In this document: piece after piece, positions 23,267-30,634 of the stretch
Numbering within the stretch: the first letter of the stretch is position 1
How the letters are laid out: every line of letters starts with the position of its first letter
NCBI RefSeq assembly: GCF_004923255.1
Contig: NZ_QYRT01000032.1
Coordinates: 1-42,241, forward strand
Origin: Subtercola vilae
GTDB taxonomy: Bacteria > Actinomycetota > Actinomycetes > Actinomycetales > Microbacteriaceae
Direction: 5' to 3'
DNA: 42,241 bases
The notes under the pieces: generated by a model
What the model was told of the DNA's origin: nothing
Databases searched by the model: none
The model's input: the letters and a program-made list of their open reading frames with translations, nothing else
Made by a program: the position numbers and the translations under genes

Positions 23267-24298
23267 TCAGTCGATGAGGCCGAGGGCCACCAGCCGTTCG
23301 AGCGTCTCGACCCCGGCCGGCGGGCACCGCCCCGCATCGGCCGACGTGACCCAGTGCACCGAGTCGACCTCGGCTGACGCCACTGGCTCGTCAGCGGTCG
23401 TGGCGGCGAACAGCGTCATCGCAACCAGTCGCCCGTCGGGCTCGCCATGCGCCTGCACTGTCACCGTGAACAGCTCCCGGATGCTCTGCTGCTCGAGCTC
23501 GACCGCAATCTCTTCGCGGCTCTCCCTGGCCACGGCCTCTGCGGCTGTCTCTCCCGCATCGATCTTGCCGCCCGGCAGGTACAGCACGTCGCGCCCGCGT
23601 GCGGTGACCATGAGCACCCGCCGCTCGCGCAGCAGCACGACGGCAGCCACGCGGATGGTCGGGAGCCCGGCCCCGGGCCGGGCAAGCAACCCAGCCGAAG
23701 CCATCGCGGTTACGCCGGCCTGGTCAGCTCCGGGCTGAGCCCACGCCGACCGCAGAATCGCGTAGACAGCGGTGTCGCCCCAGGCGCCCTTGAAGAATGT
23801 GTCTTCGCGAAAATGGGCCTCGAGCACCAAACCGAGCCGTTCGGCGAGGGCCGATGACGAGCTATTGCGAGGGTCGAGGGTGGCGTGCACGCGGTGCGCG
23901 TTCAGTTCGGTGAAGGCGTAGTCGAGCATCCGGCCGGCCGCCTCAGTGGCATAGCCCTGCCCCTGAAAGTCGGGGTGGAAGGCCCAGCCGATCTCGGCCT
24001 GTCGGGAGGCGGTGCTGCGGAGAAACACCGTGATCTCGCCGATGAGCCGTGCCGGCGAACCACCCGTGCCGGGAAGCTCGACCGCGACGACGAGCACATC
24101 GCCGTCGTTCTCGAGGCGGGTCATCGTGAGGCGCCGGGTGAGGTGCTCGCGCGACTCGTCGAGGGTGCGAACGTTCCAGAGCATGAACCGGGTGACCTCG
24201 GGCAGGCGCTGGTAGGCGTGGATGTCAGTGAGGTCGCTCTCGGCGAGCAGCCGCAGCACCAGGCGCTCGGTGTGCAGCGGTTCGGTGAAACTGACCAC
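23267..24298 (-). CDS. GNAT acetyltransferase fused to a NUDIX hydrolase
   Basis: 343 residues. Residues 1-185 are a RimJ/RimL-type GNAT domain (LHTERLVLRLL opening; acetyl-CoA loop HPDFQGQGYATEA; then RVHATLDPRNSSSSALAERLG). Residues about 213-343 are a NUDIX domain with the box GGKIDAGETAAEAVARESREE, a slightly degenerate G-x5-E-x7-RE-x2-EE (the usual second Gly is Ala). RimJ-type enzymes acetylate N-terminal or small-molecule amines; NUDIX enzymes cleave nucleoside-diphosphate-linked substrates. The linker (190-212) is Ala/Gly-rich and there is no frame break. GTG at 24298 lies 11 nt after the hemA stop, so it is probably cotranscribed with hemA. The substrate of either half is unknown. 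Confidence 0.88.
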   Translation of the reverse strand: MVSFTEPLHTERLVLRLLAESDLTDIHAYQRLPEVTRFMLWNVRTLDESREHLTRRLTMTRLENDGDVLVVAVELPGTGGSPARLIGEITVFLRSTASRQAEIGWAFHPDFQGQGYATEAAGRMLDYAFTELNAHRVHATLDPRNSSSSALAERLGLVLEAHFREDTFFKGAWGDTAVYAILRSAWAQPGADQAGVTAMASAGLLARPGAGLPTIRVAAVVLLRERRVLMVTARGRDVLYLPGGKIDAGETAAEAVARESREEIAVELEQQSIRELFTVTVQAHGEPDGRLVAMTLFAATTADEPVASAEVDSVHWVTSADAGRCPPAGVETLERLVALGLID

Positions 24299-24309
24299 GG
24301 GCCGGCGGG

Positions 24310-25719
24310 TCAGGATGCGGCGGCTGTGCCGGTGCGCGGCGGGTTGTCATCGCGTGCGGCGGTGCCTGTTCTGCCGAGCCCGGCCCCAGGCCCGGCGGGC
24401 AGAGCCGACGCGGCTGGCAACACAGGCACGATCGTCGGAAGAGGCGTGACCTGCGCTGCCGCCGCCGGCTGCACGCCGAACAGCGCGTCGAGCGCCGACA
24501 CGAACGACTCGCTCTCGCCGGCCCGGGCGAGTTCGCGGGCCCGAACAGAGGGCGTGTGCAGCAGCACGCCGACGAGGTGACGAAGCGCAGCCTCGGTCTC
24601 GCTGGCCGCCGCGTCGTCACCCGCGCGGGCGCGGGCCCGGGCGATCTCGGCGTCGAGCACGTCGAAGAAGTGCCCGCGCAGCGCCACCACGGCCGGCGTG
24701 ACCTCTGATTCGACGCGGGCGGCGGTGAACTCCGCCGCAGCCTCGTCGACCATGGCCCGAGCGCTCGTGGTGGCCTTGAACTCGTCGATGGGGGCGTGCA
24801 AGCTGATGGTCTCGAGGTCGAGCAGCTCGACGCCGGGCAGATGCTGGGCGGCCGGGTCGATATTGCGCGGCAGGCCGAGGTCGATCACCAGGCGACGCTC
24901 GAGCGCATTCGGCCGGGCCGCTGCCGCCGTGAAGTGCGCGGCAGAGAGCACGTAGGTCGGCGACTGGCTCGCAGCCACCACCACGTCACTCTGGGCGAGC
25001 ACGGCGTCGAGGCCGGGCGTGAACACCTGCGGAACAGACAGACGCTCGGCGAAGGGCGCGATGCGGCTCGACGGCGAGTACACGGTGACGTTGGTGACGC
25101 CGCGTTCGTGCAGGGCGGCGAGGCTCACGCGAGCGTACTTGCCCGTGCCGATGAGCAGAACGCGAGTGGCGGCCCAGTCGGTGACGCGGCTCTCGGCCAG
25201 TTCGAGGGCGAGGCGAACGAGCGAGCGACCCGCTCCGCCGACACCGGTTTTCGTCTTCACGTCGCGTGAGGTGTGGGATGCCCGCTGAAACAGTCGTTCG
25301 AGAGCCGACGACGTGGTGCCTTCGATTCGCGCCGTCTGCAGGGCGCGTTTCACCTGCCCGCCGATCTCCTCTTCGCCGATGACAACGGATTCGAGCCCAC
25401 TCGACACCGAGAACAGGTGCTCGGCGACAGTGTCGCCCGACAGAACGGTGATGGCGTCGATCACGTCGGCTGAGTCGACGAACGAGGCGGCGCTCACGGC
25501 GTCGATGACCTCACGGGCGGCGAGTGCACAGCCGGCGGTGAGGGGTTCGTCGACGTCGAGGTAGGCCTCGAAGCGGTTGCAGGTCGCCAGAACGACAGCA
25601 CCCTGGATGAAATCGCTGTTCGCGACGAGCTGCGGGGCCACCGACGGTGCGCCAACAGAGAGCTTCTCGAGGAGGTCGAAGCTCGCGTTTCGATGACTGG
25701 CAGTCAGGCAGATCAACAC
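24310..25719 (-). CDS. hemA: Glutamyl-tRNA reductase
   Basis: 469 residues. It reduces glutamyl-tRNA(Glu) to glutamate-1-semialdehyde with NADPH, the first committed step of C5 heme synthesis. Catalytic Cys is in ATCNRFE; the NADPH site is [12 protein letters not shown]; the dimerisation domain is helical, near residue 310-420. An Ala/Pro/Gly-rich tail of about 45 residues (from LPTIVPVLP) extends beyond the usual end. GTG at 25719 was chosen because TACGAT lies 6 nt before it and the family start ([10 protein letters not shown]) follows; a TTG one codon upstream is the alternative. It is divergent from hemE, and the product feeds HemL encoded 9 kb away in the same cluster. Confidence 0.96.
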   Translation of the reverse strand: MLICLTASHRNASFDLLEKLSVGAPSVAPQLVANSDFIQGAVVLATCNRFEAYLDVDEPLTAGCALAAREVIDAVSAASFVDSADVIDAITVLSGDTVAEHLFSVSSGLESVVIGEEEIGGQVKRALQTARIEGTTSSALERLFQRASHTSRDVKTKTGVGGAGRSLVRLALELAESRVTDWAATRVLLIGTGKYARVSLAALHERGVTNVTVYSPSSRIAPFAERLSVPQVFTPGLDAVLAQSDVVVAASQSPTYVLSAAHFTAAAARPNALERRLVIDLGLPRNIDPAAQHLPGVELLDLETISLHAPIDEFKATTSARAMVDEAAAEFTAARVESEVTPAVVALRGHFFDVLDAEIARARARAGDDAAASETEAALRHLVGVLLHTPSVRARELARAGESESFVSALDALFGVQPAAAAQVTPLPTIVPVLPAASALPAGPGAGLGRTGTAARDDNPPRTGTAAAS

Positions 25720-25725
25720 CAACCC

Positions 25726-25731
25726 ATCGTA
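25726..25731 (-). promoter_or_regulatory. -10 hexamer TACGAT, leaderless start of hemA
   Basis: On the minus strand TACGAT is followed by GGGTTG and then GTG at 25719. The only nearby ATG (25727) is out of frame and hits a stop after four codons. Confidence 0.5.
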
Positions 25732-25760
25732 GGCGACTTTGCTGCGAGTACCGACCTTTT

Positions 25761-25778
25761 TCTACCAGCTGTAGTAGA
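25761..25778. promoter_or_regulatory. Inverted repeat in the hemA-hemE divergent region, possible operator
   Basis: TCTAC and GTAGA flank an 8-nt spacer containing CAGCTG. It lies about 35 nt upstream of the hemE start and about 40 nt upstream of the hemA start, where a shared regulator could act. The arms are only 5 bp, so this is a weak call. Confidence 0.3.
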
Positions 25779-25813
25779 CAGCCTGTGCAGCAAAGTTTGA
25801 GACACTGGAGCAC

Positions 25814-26956
25814 GTGACTTTCAACGTGAACACCAGCGATGTCGCCGAGCTTCCCGCCGGGCATCCGTTGCAGACCGGCCGAACCTCAGCGTCACCTCTC
25901 GTCACCACGTACCAGGGGGTGCGCGGCGACGTCACGCCCGTGTGGTTGATGCGCCAAGCCGGCCGCTCCCTTCCCGAGTACCGGGCGCTGCGAATTGGCA
26001 CCGACATGCTCGACGCGTGCCTCGACCCCGCCATGGCCAGTGAGATCACCTTGCAGCCCTGGCGCCGGCACGGCGTCGACGCGGCCATCTTCTTCAGCGA
26101 CATCGTGGTGCCCATGAAGCTCGCAGGCGTCGACGTGTCGATCGTTGCGGGCAAGGGGCCCGTGCTCGGCTCGGCGGTTCGTACGGCTCAGGATGTCGCG
26201 GCTCTCCCGGTGCTCGACGAGTCGGCCCTGGCGCCCATCTCCGACGCGGTCGCCCTCACCGTCGCCGCGCTCGGCGACACCCCGCTCATCGGGTTCGCCG
26301 GCGCCCCCTTCACCCTCGCCGCGTACATGGTCGAGGGCGGACCGTCGAAAGACCACATCGCCGCGCGAACCATGATGCACTCCGACCCCGAGACGTGGCA
26401 GGCGCTGATGCAGTGGACCTCCACCGTCACCGGGGCGTTCCTGCGCGCGCAGATCGTGGCCGGGGCGAGTGCCGCCCAGCTGTTCGACTCGTGGGCGGGC
26501 GCGCTGAGCCTGAAGGACTACGTGGAGAAGGTGGCTCCGGCCTCGAAGCTGGCGCTGGCGCGGGTGCACGGGCTGACGTATTCGATTTCAGGGGCAACAG
26601 ACGCAGCCGTTCGCACGGTGCCGATCGTGCACTTCGGCGTTGGCACGGGCGAACTGCTGAAGGCCATGCACGATGTGGGCGCCGATGTCGTCGGGGTCGA
26701 CTACCGGATTCCGCTCGACGAAGCCTCTCGCCGTCTCGGCGGCGGGGTTCCGCTGCAGGGAAACCTCGACCCCGCGCTTCTGGCCGCACCGTGGCCCGTG
26801 CTCGAAGCCCACATTCTCGACGTGCTCGAGCGAGGCACGGCGGCTCCGTCGCACGTGCTGAACCTGGGGCACGGGGTGCCACCGGATGCCGACCCGGCCG
26901 TCATCACCCGGCTGGTGAAGTTCGTGCACGACAATGCTGCCGCACCTGCGGCGTAG
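25814..26956 (+). CDS. hemE: Uroporphyrinogen III decarboxylase
   Basis: 380 residues, cytosolic. It removes four acetate carboxyls from uroporphyrinogen III to give coproporphyrinogen III. Signatures: WLMRQAGRSLPEYR (substrate-binding Arg loop), FFSDIVVPMKLAG with the conserved catalytic Asp, GFAGAPFTLAAYMVEG, FDSWAG, and near the C-terminus VLNLGHGVPPDADP. GTG at 25814 has GGAG just 3 nt upstream; a second GTG four codons later is an alternative. The N-terminal ~30 residues before the core are variable. It is the first gene of the rightward heme operon; hemY follows after 22 nt. Confidence 0.96.
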   Translation: MTFNVNTSDVAELPAGHPLQTGRTSASPLVTTYQGVRGDVTPVWLMRQAGRSLPEYRALRIGTDMLDACLDPAMASEITLQPWRRHGVDAAIFFSDIVVPMKLAGVDVSIVAGKGPVLGSAVRTAQDVAALPVLDESALAPISDAVALTVAALGDTPLIGFAGAPFTLAAYMVEGGPSKDHIAARTMMHSDPETWQALMQWTSTVTGAFLRAQIVAGASAAQLFDSWAGALSLKDYVEKVAPASKLALARVHGLTYSISGATDAAVRTVPIVHFGVGTGELLKAMHDVGADVVGVDYRIPLDEASRRLGGGVPLQGNLDPALLAAPWPVLEAHILDVLERGTAAPSHVLNLGHGVPPDADPAVITRLVKFVHDNAAAPAA

Positions 26957-26978
26957 TTCAGAGAATCCGGAGCACGGA

Positions 26979-28538
26979 GTGGCACTGAAGAGCATCGTCG
27001 TCATCGGCGCCGGGGTCGGCGGCCTGGTCGCTGCCCGCGAGCTCGCACGAAAGGGCTTCGGGGTGACGCTGCTCGACGCGGCCGACGAAGCCGGCGGGTG
27101 TGTTGCGACGCACACGGTGGCGGGCATCCGGCTCGACAGCGGAGCAGAGAGCTACGCCACCCGTGGCGGAACCGTGGCCCGCTTTCTCGCCGAAATCGGG
27201 CTTGCCGACGCCATCGTGTCGCCCAATCCGGCGGGCGCGTGGGTTCAGCTCGACGGGTTCGCGGCGCCCCTGCCCAAGAACACGCTGCTGGGTATTCCCG
27301 GAGTGCCGCTGGCCGACGACGTGCGCCGCATCATCGGCTGGTCGGGCGCCATTCGCGCCCAACTCGACCGGTACATGCCGCTCGTTCGGGTGCGCCGCGA
27401 GACTGATCTCGGCGACATCGTGCGTCGCCGCATGGGCCAGAAGGTGCTCGACCGTCTTGTGGCGCCCATCGTCTCTGGCGTGCACTCGGCCCATCCTGAC
27501 CTTGTGGATGTTCACGCCGTCGCCCCGGGGCTCACCGCCGCCATGACGACGCAGGGGTCGCTCTCGGGCGCCGTGATGTCGCTCATCGCGCGGCGCGGTG
27601 CGGCGGCGCAGGGCGCGCGACCCGACATCACGGGGGCCAGTGCGGCAAACGGGGTGGCTGGCGCGAGAGCAGGCTCGGCGGTCGGCGGAATCGACGGCGG
27701 AATGTACCGTCTCGTCGACGCCCTCGTGGCCGACTGTGCGCGCCTCGGGGTCGACGTGCGCCTCGGCAGTGTTGTCGCGGGCATCCGCCGGGTGCCGAAC
27801 AACACGCCCGGCCAGGCCGAGTGGATGACCGTGCTCGGCGACGGCGCAGTTCTCGGCTCGCACGGGGTCGTTGTCGCCGCGGGTTTTCGCGCCGCCCTCG
27901 CCCTGTTGGCGTCTCTGCCACCCGCTGACGCAGCCCCCAGCGACCTCGCTGGACCTGCGGCCTCAAGCGGCCTCGGCGATCTCAGCGAACCGAGCGACCT
28001 CGCCGCGCTCACGCGCTCGAGCGAATGGCCCGGCTCGAGTGCCGTGACGCTGGCCACGCTGGTGCTCGACGCGCCCGCGCTCGACGCGGCTCCGCGCGGC
28101 AGTGGCGTGCTGGTGGCAGAAGACGTGACCTCGGTGGGCGCAAAGGCACTCACGCACGCCACCGCGAAGTGGCCGTGGCTCGCCCGCGACGCCGGGCCCG
28201 GCCGTCACGTGGTGCGGCTGTCGTACGGTCGTGGCGGGGAGGGCCAGGCACCGAGCGCGGTGACGCAGGCACAGGCGTTGGCCGACGCCAGCACCCTGCT
28301 CGACACTCCGCTCGACGAAACGATGGTGCAGGGGTTCGCCCTCACCGAGTGGCGTGACTCGCTGGCCTTCGCGACGGGAGGCCACCGTGCTCGGGTCGAT
28401 GAATTGGTCGAGGCAATACACGAGCATCCGGGACTCGAGGTCGTCGGCGCGTGGATTTCGGGCACGGGCCTCGCGTACGTCATTGACGGAAGCAGAGTCA
28501 AGGCCTCTGAGCTCGCTGCACGTCTGCACAGGTCATAG
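26979..28538 (+). CDS. hemY: Coproporphyrinogen III oxidase, HemY/CgoX type (annotated often as protoporphyrinogen oxidase)
   Basis: 519 residues. FAD-binding VVIGAGVGGLVAARELA (GxGxxG at 10-15) and the C-terminal flavin motif GAWISGTGLAYVIDG are typical of HemY flavoenzymes. In actinobacteria with HemQ this enzyme oxidises coproporphyrinogen III to coproporphyrin III with O2. GTG at 26979 is preceded by GGAG with about 7 nt spacing; the open frame upstream overlaps hemE and lacks family similarity. A low-complexity Ala/Ser/Asp insertion (about residues 325-360, rich in PSDLA repeats) separates conserved blocks. It lies between hemE and three small membrane genes. Confidence 0.94.
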   Translation: MALKSIVVIGAGVGGLVAARELARKGFGVTLLDAADEAGGCVATHTVAGIRLDSGAESYATRGGTVARFLAEIGLADAIVSPNPAGAWVQLDGFAAPLPKNTLLGIPGVPLADDVRRIIGWSGAIRAQLDRYMPLVRVRRETDLGDIVRRRMGQKVLDRLVAPIVSGVHSAHPDLVDVHAVAPGLTAAMTTQGSLSGAVMSLIARRGAAAQGARPDITGASAANGVAGARAGSAVGGIDGGMYRLVDALVADCARLGVDVRLGSVVAGIRRVPNNTPGQAEWMTVLGDGAVLGSHGVVVAAGFRAALALLASLPPADAAPSDLAGPAASSGLGDLSEPSDLAALTRSSEWPGSSAVTLATLVLDAPALDAAPRGSGVLVAEDVTSVGAKALTHATAKWPWLARDAGPGRHVVRLSYGRGGEGQAPSAVTQAQALADASTLLDTPLDETMVQGFALTEWRDSLAFATGGHRARVDELVEAIHEHPGLEVVGAWISGTGLAYVIDGSRVKASELAARLHRS

Positions 28539-28586
28539 GTCTACGATTTATTTCAGATAAGCAACTCACGACTGATCGGAGTAATC

Positions 28587-28910
28587 ATGCGCGGAAAGCT
28601 GCTTTTCGTGGTCGGCATCGGTGCAGGCTACGTACTCGGCTCCAGAGCCGGCCGTAAACGCTACGAGCAGATCAAGGCGGGTGCAGACAAGGTGTGGTCG
28701 TCGCAGCCGGTGCAGGCCGGGGTCTCGTCCCTGAAGGGTTTTGCCAACCAGCGCATCGACGCTGCGTCGGGCGGGCTGGCCAAGCAGATCAGAAAACTGC
28801 TCGGTTCGCTGTTGCACCTCGACCGTTCGAGCGGCACCGGGGTCTCTGAGTACCGTCAGACGGCACCAGCGTCTGCAACGAAACCGCCGCTCACGCCGCC
28901 CGCGGCCTGA
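28587..28910 (+). CDS. YtxH-like small membrane/envelope protein
   Basis: 107 residues. The N-terminal membrane segment KLLFVVGIGAGYVLGSRAG is followed by a basic amphipathic region (RKRYEQIKAGADKVWSS) and a Pro/Ala tail, the pattern of YtxH-like actinobacterial proteins. CGGAG lies 5 nt before ATG 28587. It is the first of three consecutive small envelope genes inside the heme cluster. The 48-nt gap after hemY is AT-richer than the surroundings and contains TACGAT at 28542, so a local promoter is possible. Function is unknown; a role in envelope stress is suspected for such proteins. Confidence 0.75.
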   Translation: MRGKLLFVVGIGAGYVLGSRAGRKRYEQIKAGADKVWSSQPVQAGVSSLKGFANQRIDAASGGLAKQIRKLLGSLLHLDRSSGTGVSEYRQTAPASATKPPLTPPAA

Positions 28911-28927
28911 GCGGGGAGGAACGTTTC

Positions 28928-29419
28928 GTGACCAGTATCCCGACCCCCAACCCGAAGCAGAAACAGTCACTGGCTGAACTTGTTTCGGCCCTGCCGAGCC
29001 TCGTCACCACCCTCGTCAAAGACGAGCTCACACTGCTGAAGTCCGAGGTCGTCAAGCGGCTCTCGAAGCTGGGAATCGGTGCCGGACTCATTGCGGCAGC
29101 ACTCTTTCTGCTGTTCTTCGTGTTCGCCGTGCTGGTGGCCGCCGCTATTCTCGGCATCGCCACCGCGCTGCCGGCGTGGCTGTCGGCCCTCATCGTGGCG
29201 GCCGGGCTACTGGTGATCGCGATCATCCTCGCTCTTGTCGGGGTGTCGTCGATCAAGAAGGGCATTCCGCCGGTGCCCGAAGAGTCGATCACGAGCCTGA
29301 AGAAAGACGTCAACGCGGTCAAGGGGCTGGGCGAGACGAAAGCTCCCGGCGACACGAAAGCTCCCGGCGACACGAAAGCTCCCGGCGACACGAAAGAACT
29401 GGGTGCCAAACATGAGTGA
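28928..29419 (+). CDS. Holin-X-like (phage holin superfamily III) membrane protein
   Basis: 163 residues. A cytosolic N-terminal helix (SLAELVSALPSLVTTLVKDELTLLKSEV) precedes two membrane helices (about 52-76 and 82-106), the arrangement of the actinobacterial holin-X family. The C-terminus is hydrophilic and carries the hexapeptide APGDTK repeated. GTG at 28928 has a strong GGGGAGGA 7 nt upstream. Despite the family name there is no phage gene nearby; these proteins are ordinary chromosomal membrane proteins of unknown role. It overlaps the next gene by 8 nt, so the two are probably translated together. Confidence 0.82.
   Translation: MTSIPTPNPKQKQSLAELVSALPSLVTTLVKDELTLLKSEVVKRLSKLGIGAGLIAAALFLLFFVFAVLVAAAILGIATALPAWLSALIVAAGLLVIAIILALVGVSSIKKGIPPVPEESITSLKKDVNAVKGLGETKAPGDTKAPGDTKAPGDTKELGAKHE
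29336..29397. repeat. 18-nt tandem repeat in the holin-like gene
   Basis: Unit ACGAAAGCTCCCGGCGAC occurs three times without mismatch (29336, 29354, 29372) plus a partial fourth. It encodes TKAPGD repeats in the hydrophilic tail. Perfect identity at the DNA level implies recent expansion. Confidence 0.95.
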
Positions 29420-29765
29420 CATCTCACACGCGAGCGCACCGCTCGGTGCGGCATCGAAGGCCGCAGCGGCAGGGCTGAAGAAGAACCAGCCGGCGAAACC
29501 TGACAAGCCCACCGACACACGCAGTCACGAGCAGATTCAGAAAGACGTCGTGAAGAACCGCCAAGACCTCGCTGAGACTCTTGACGCCATCGAGTACAAG
29601 CTGAACGTTCCGAAGCAGGCCACAATGGCTGCCCGGCGCGTGAAGGCGAAGATCAAGACACTCCGCGAGGAGAACCCCGCAGTTCTGGTGGCCGGCGCTG
29701 CCGGTGCCGCGGCTGTGGTGGGCACCGGCATCTGGCTGGGTGTTCGCGCTCTTACCCGGCGCTGA
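29412..29765 (+). CDS. DUF3618 membrane protein
   Basis: 117 residues. The DUF3618 motif is a charged helix, EQIQKDVVKNRQDLAETLDAIEYKLN, followed by a basic linker and a C-terminal membrane helix (PAVLVAGAAGAAAVVGTGIWLGV). DUF3618 proteins are frequently encoded beside holin-like and YtxH-like proteins in actinobacteria, as here. ATG 29412 overlaps the holin-like stop by 8 nt; a GTG three codons earlier is also possible. Function unknown. It is followed by hemQ after 50 nt. Confidence 0.85.
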   Translation: MSDISHASAPLGAASKAAAAGLKKNQPAKPDKPTDTRSHEQIQKDVVKNRQDLAETLDAIEYKLNVPKQATMAARRVKAKIKTLREENPAVLVAGAAGAAAVVGTGIWLGVRALTRR

Positions 29766-29815
29766 GTGGCCAATTGCCGGCGCCGACCCTGGGTCGCCGG
29801 CCGAGAAAGAAGACA

Positions 29816-30634
29816 ATGACAAACCCGACATCCGATCGGGCCATGCCCAATTCGACCATCGCTTCGACCAGTGAGCCGGCCGGAGAAATGGTTACGGGGT
29901 ACGCCCTATGGGCGGTTTTCGCCCGCGACCGGCATGCGCCGCTCGGCCTGGCTGATAGTGACGCTGTGGCTGACAGTGACGCTGTGGCTGACAGTGACGC
30001 TACGGCCGGCAGTGCCGCTGCGGCCGGCAGTGCCGCTGCGGCGGCTGTGGCCGAACTCGACGCGGCCGTCGCACGCATCGAACAGCGCGACGTGACCCTG
30101 CGCGGCTGGTACGACGTATCGGGCCTGCGTGCTGACGCCGACCTCATGGTGTGGATTCACGGCGACACCCCCGAGACCCTTCAGTGGGCCCTTCGCCAGC
30201 TGCGCCGCACGACGTTGCTCCGCACGCTCGCGCCGGTGTGGAACGCGCTCGGTGTGCACCGCGACGCGGAGTTCAACAAGCGCCACATGCCCTCGTTCAT
30301 GCTGGGCAAACCGCCGCAGACCTGGGTGACCGTCTACCCGTTCGTGCGTTCGTACGAGTGGTACCTGCTGCCCGACGCCGAGCGGAGCGCGATGCTCCGC
30401 GACCACGGCATGAAGGGCGCCGCCTTTCGCACGACGCTGGCGAACACCGTTGCGAGCTTCGCCCTCGGCGACTACGAGTGGATCCTTGCGCTCGAAGACG
30501 AGAACCTGCTGAACCTCGTCGACATGATGCGTGACCTCCGGCAGACGGATGCCCGTCGCCACGTTCGCGAAGAGGTGCCGTTCTTCACGGGCCGCCGCAT
30601 TCCCACCACCGACATCGTGGAGGTACTCCTGTGA
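29816..30634 (+). CDS. hemQ: Coproheme decarboxylase (HemQ/ChdC)
   Basis: 272 residues. Chlorite-dismutase-fold enzyme that converts coproheme III to heme b, the last step of the coproporphyrin branch. Conserved features: DVSGLRADADLMVWIHG, FNKRHMPSFMLGK, YPFVRSYEWYLLP (with the catalytic Tyr), DHGMKG with the proximal heme His, ANTVASFALGDYEW, and VREEVPFFTGRRI. ATG 29816 has an AAGAAG-type site upstream and removes an unlikely TTG extension. Between the first strand (GYALWAVFARD) and the next helix it carries a 30-residue repeat insertion made of five 18-nt units. Its stop overlaps the hemH start (GTGA). Confidence 0.95.
   Translation: MTNPTSDRAMPNSTIASTSEPAGEMVTGYALWAVFARDRHAPLGLADSDAVADSDAVADSDATAGSAAAAGSAAAAAVAELDAAVARIEQRDVTLRGWYDVSGLRADADLMVWIHGDTPETLQWALRQLRRTTLLRTLAPVWNALGVHRDAEFNKRHMPSFMLGKPPQTWVTVYPFVRSYEWYLLPDAERSAMLRDHGMKGAAFRTTLANTVASFALGDYEWILALEDENLLNLVDMMRDLRQTDARRHVREEVPFFTGRRIPTTDIVEVLL
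29951..30040. repeat. Five 18-nt tandem units inside hemQ
   Basis: Three units of GCTGACAGTGACGCTGTG type (29951, 29969, 29987; one or two changes) are followed by two identical GCCGGCAGTGCCGCTGCG units (30005, 30023). They encode ADSDAV twice, ADSDAT, then AGSAAA twice, in frame. Confidence 0.95.

Noticed and set aside
26934-26978. Fifteen-residue N-terminal extension of HemY
   Set aside because: It lies inside hemE, and the GTG at 26979 has a proper Shine-Dalgarno and matches the family start.
28928-29419. Prophage remnant suggested by a holin-like gene
   Set aside because: No integrase, lysin, capsid or att repeats lie nearby; holin-X-like proteins are ordinary chromosomal proteins in actinobacteria.
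29336-30040. Possible CRISPR array because of regular short repeats
   Set aside because: Units are 18 nt, head to tail with no spacers, in frame inside two genes, and no cas gene is present.
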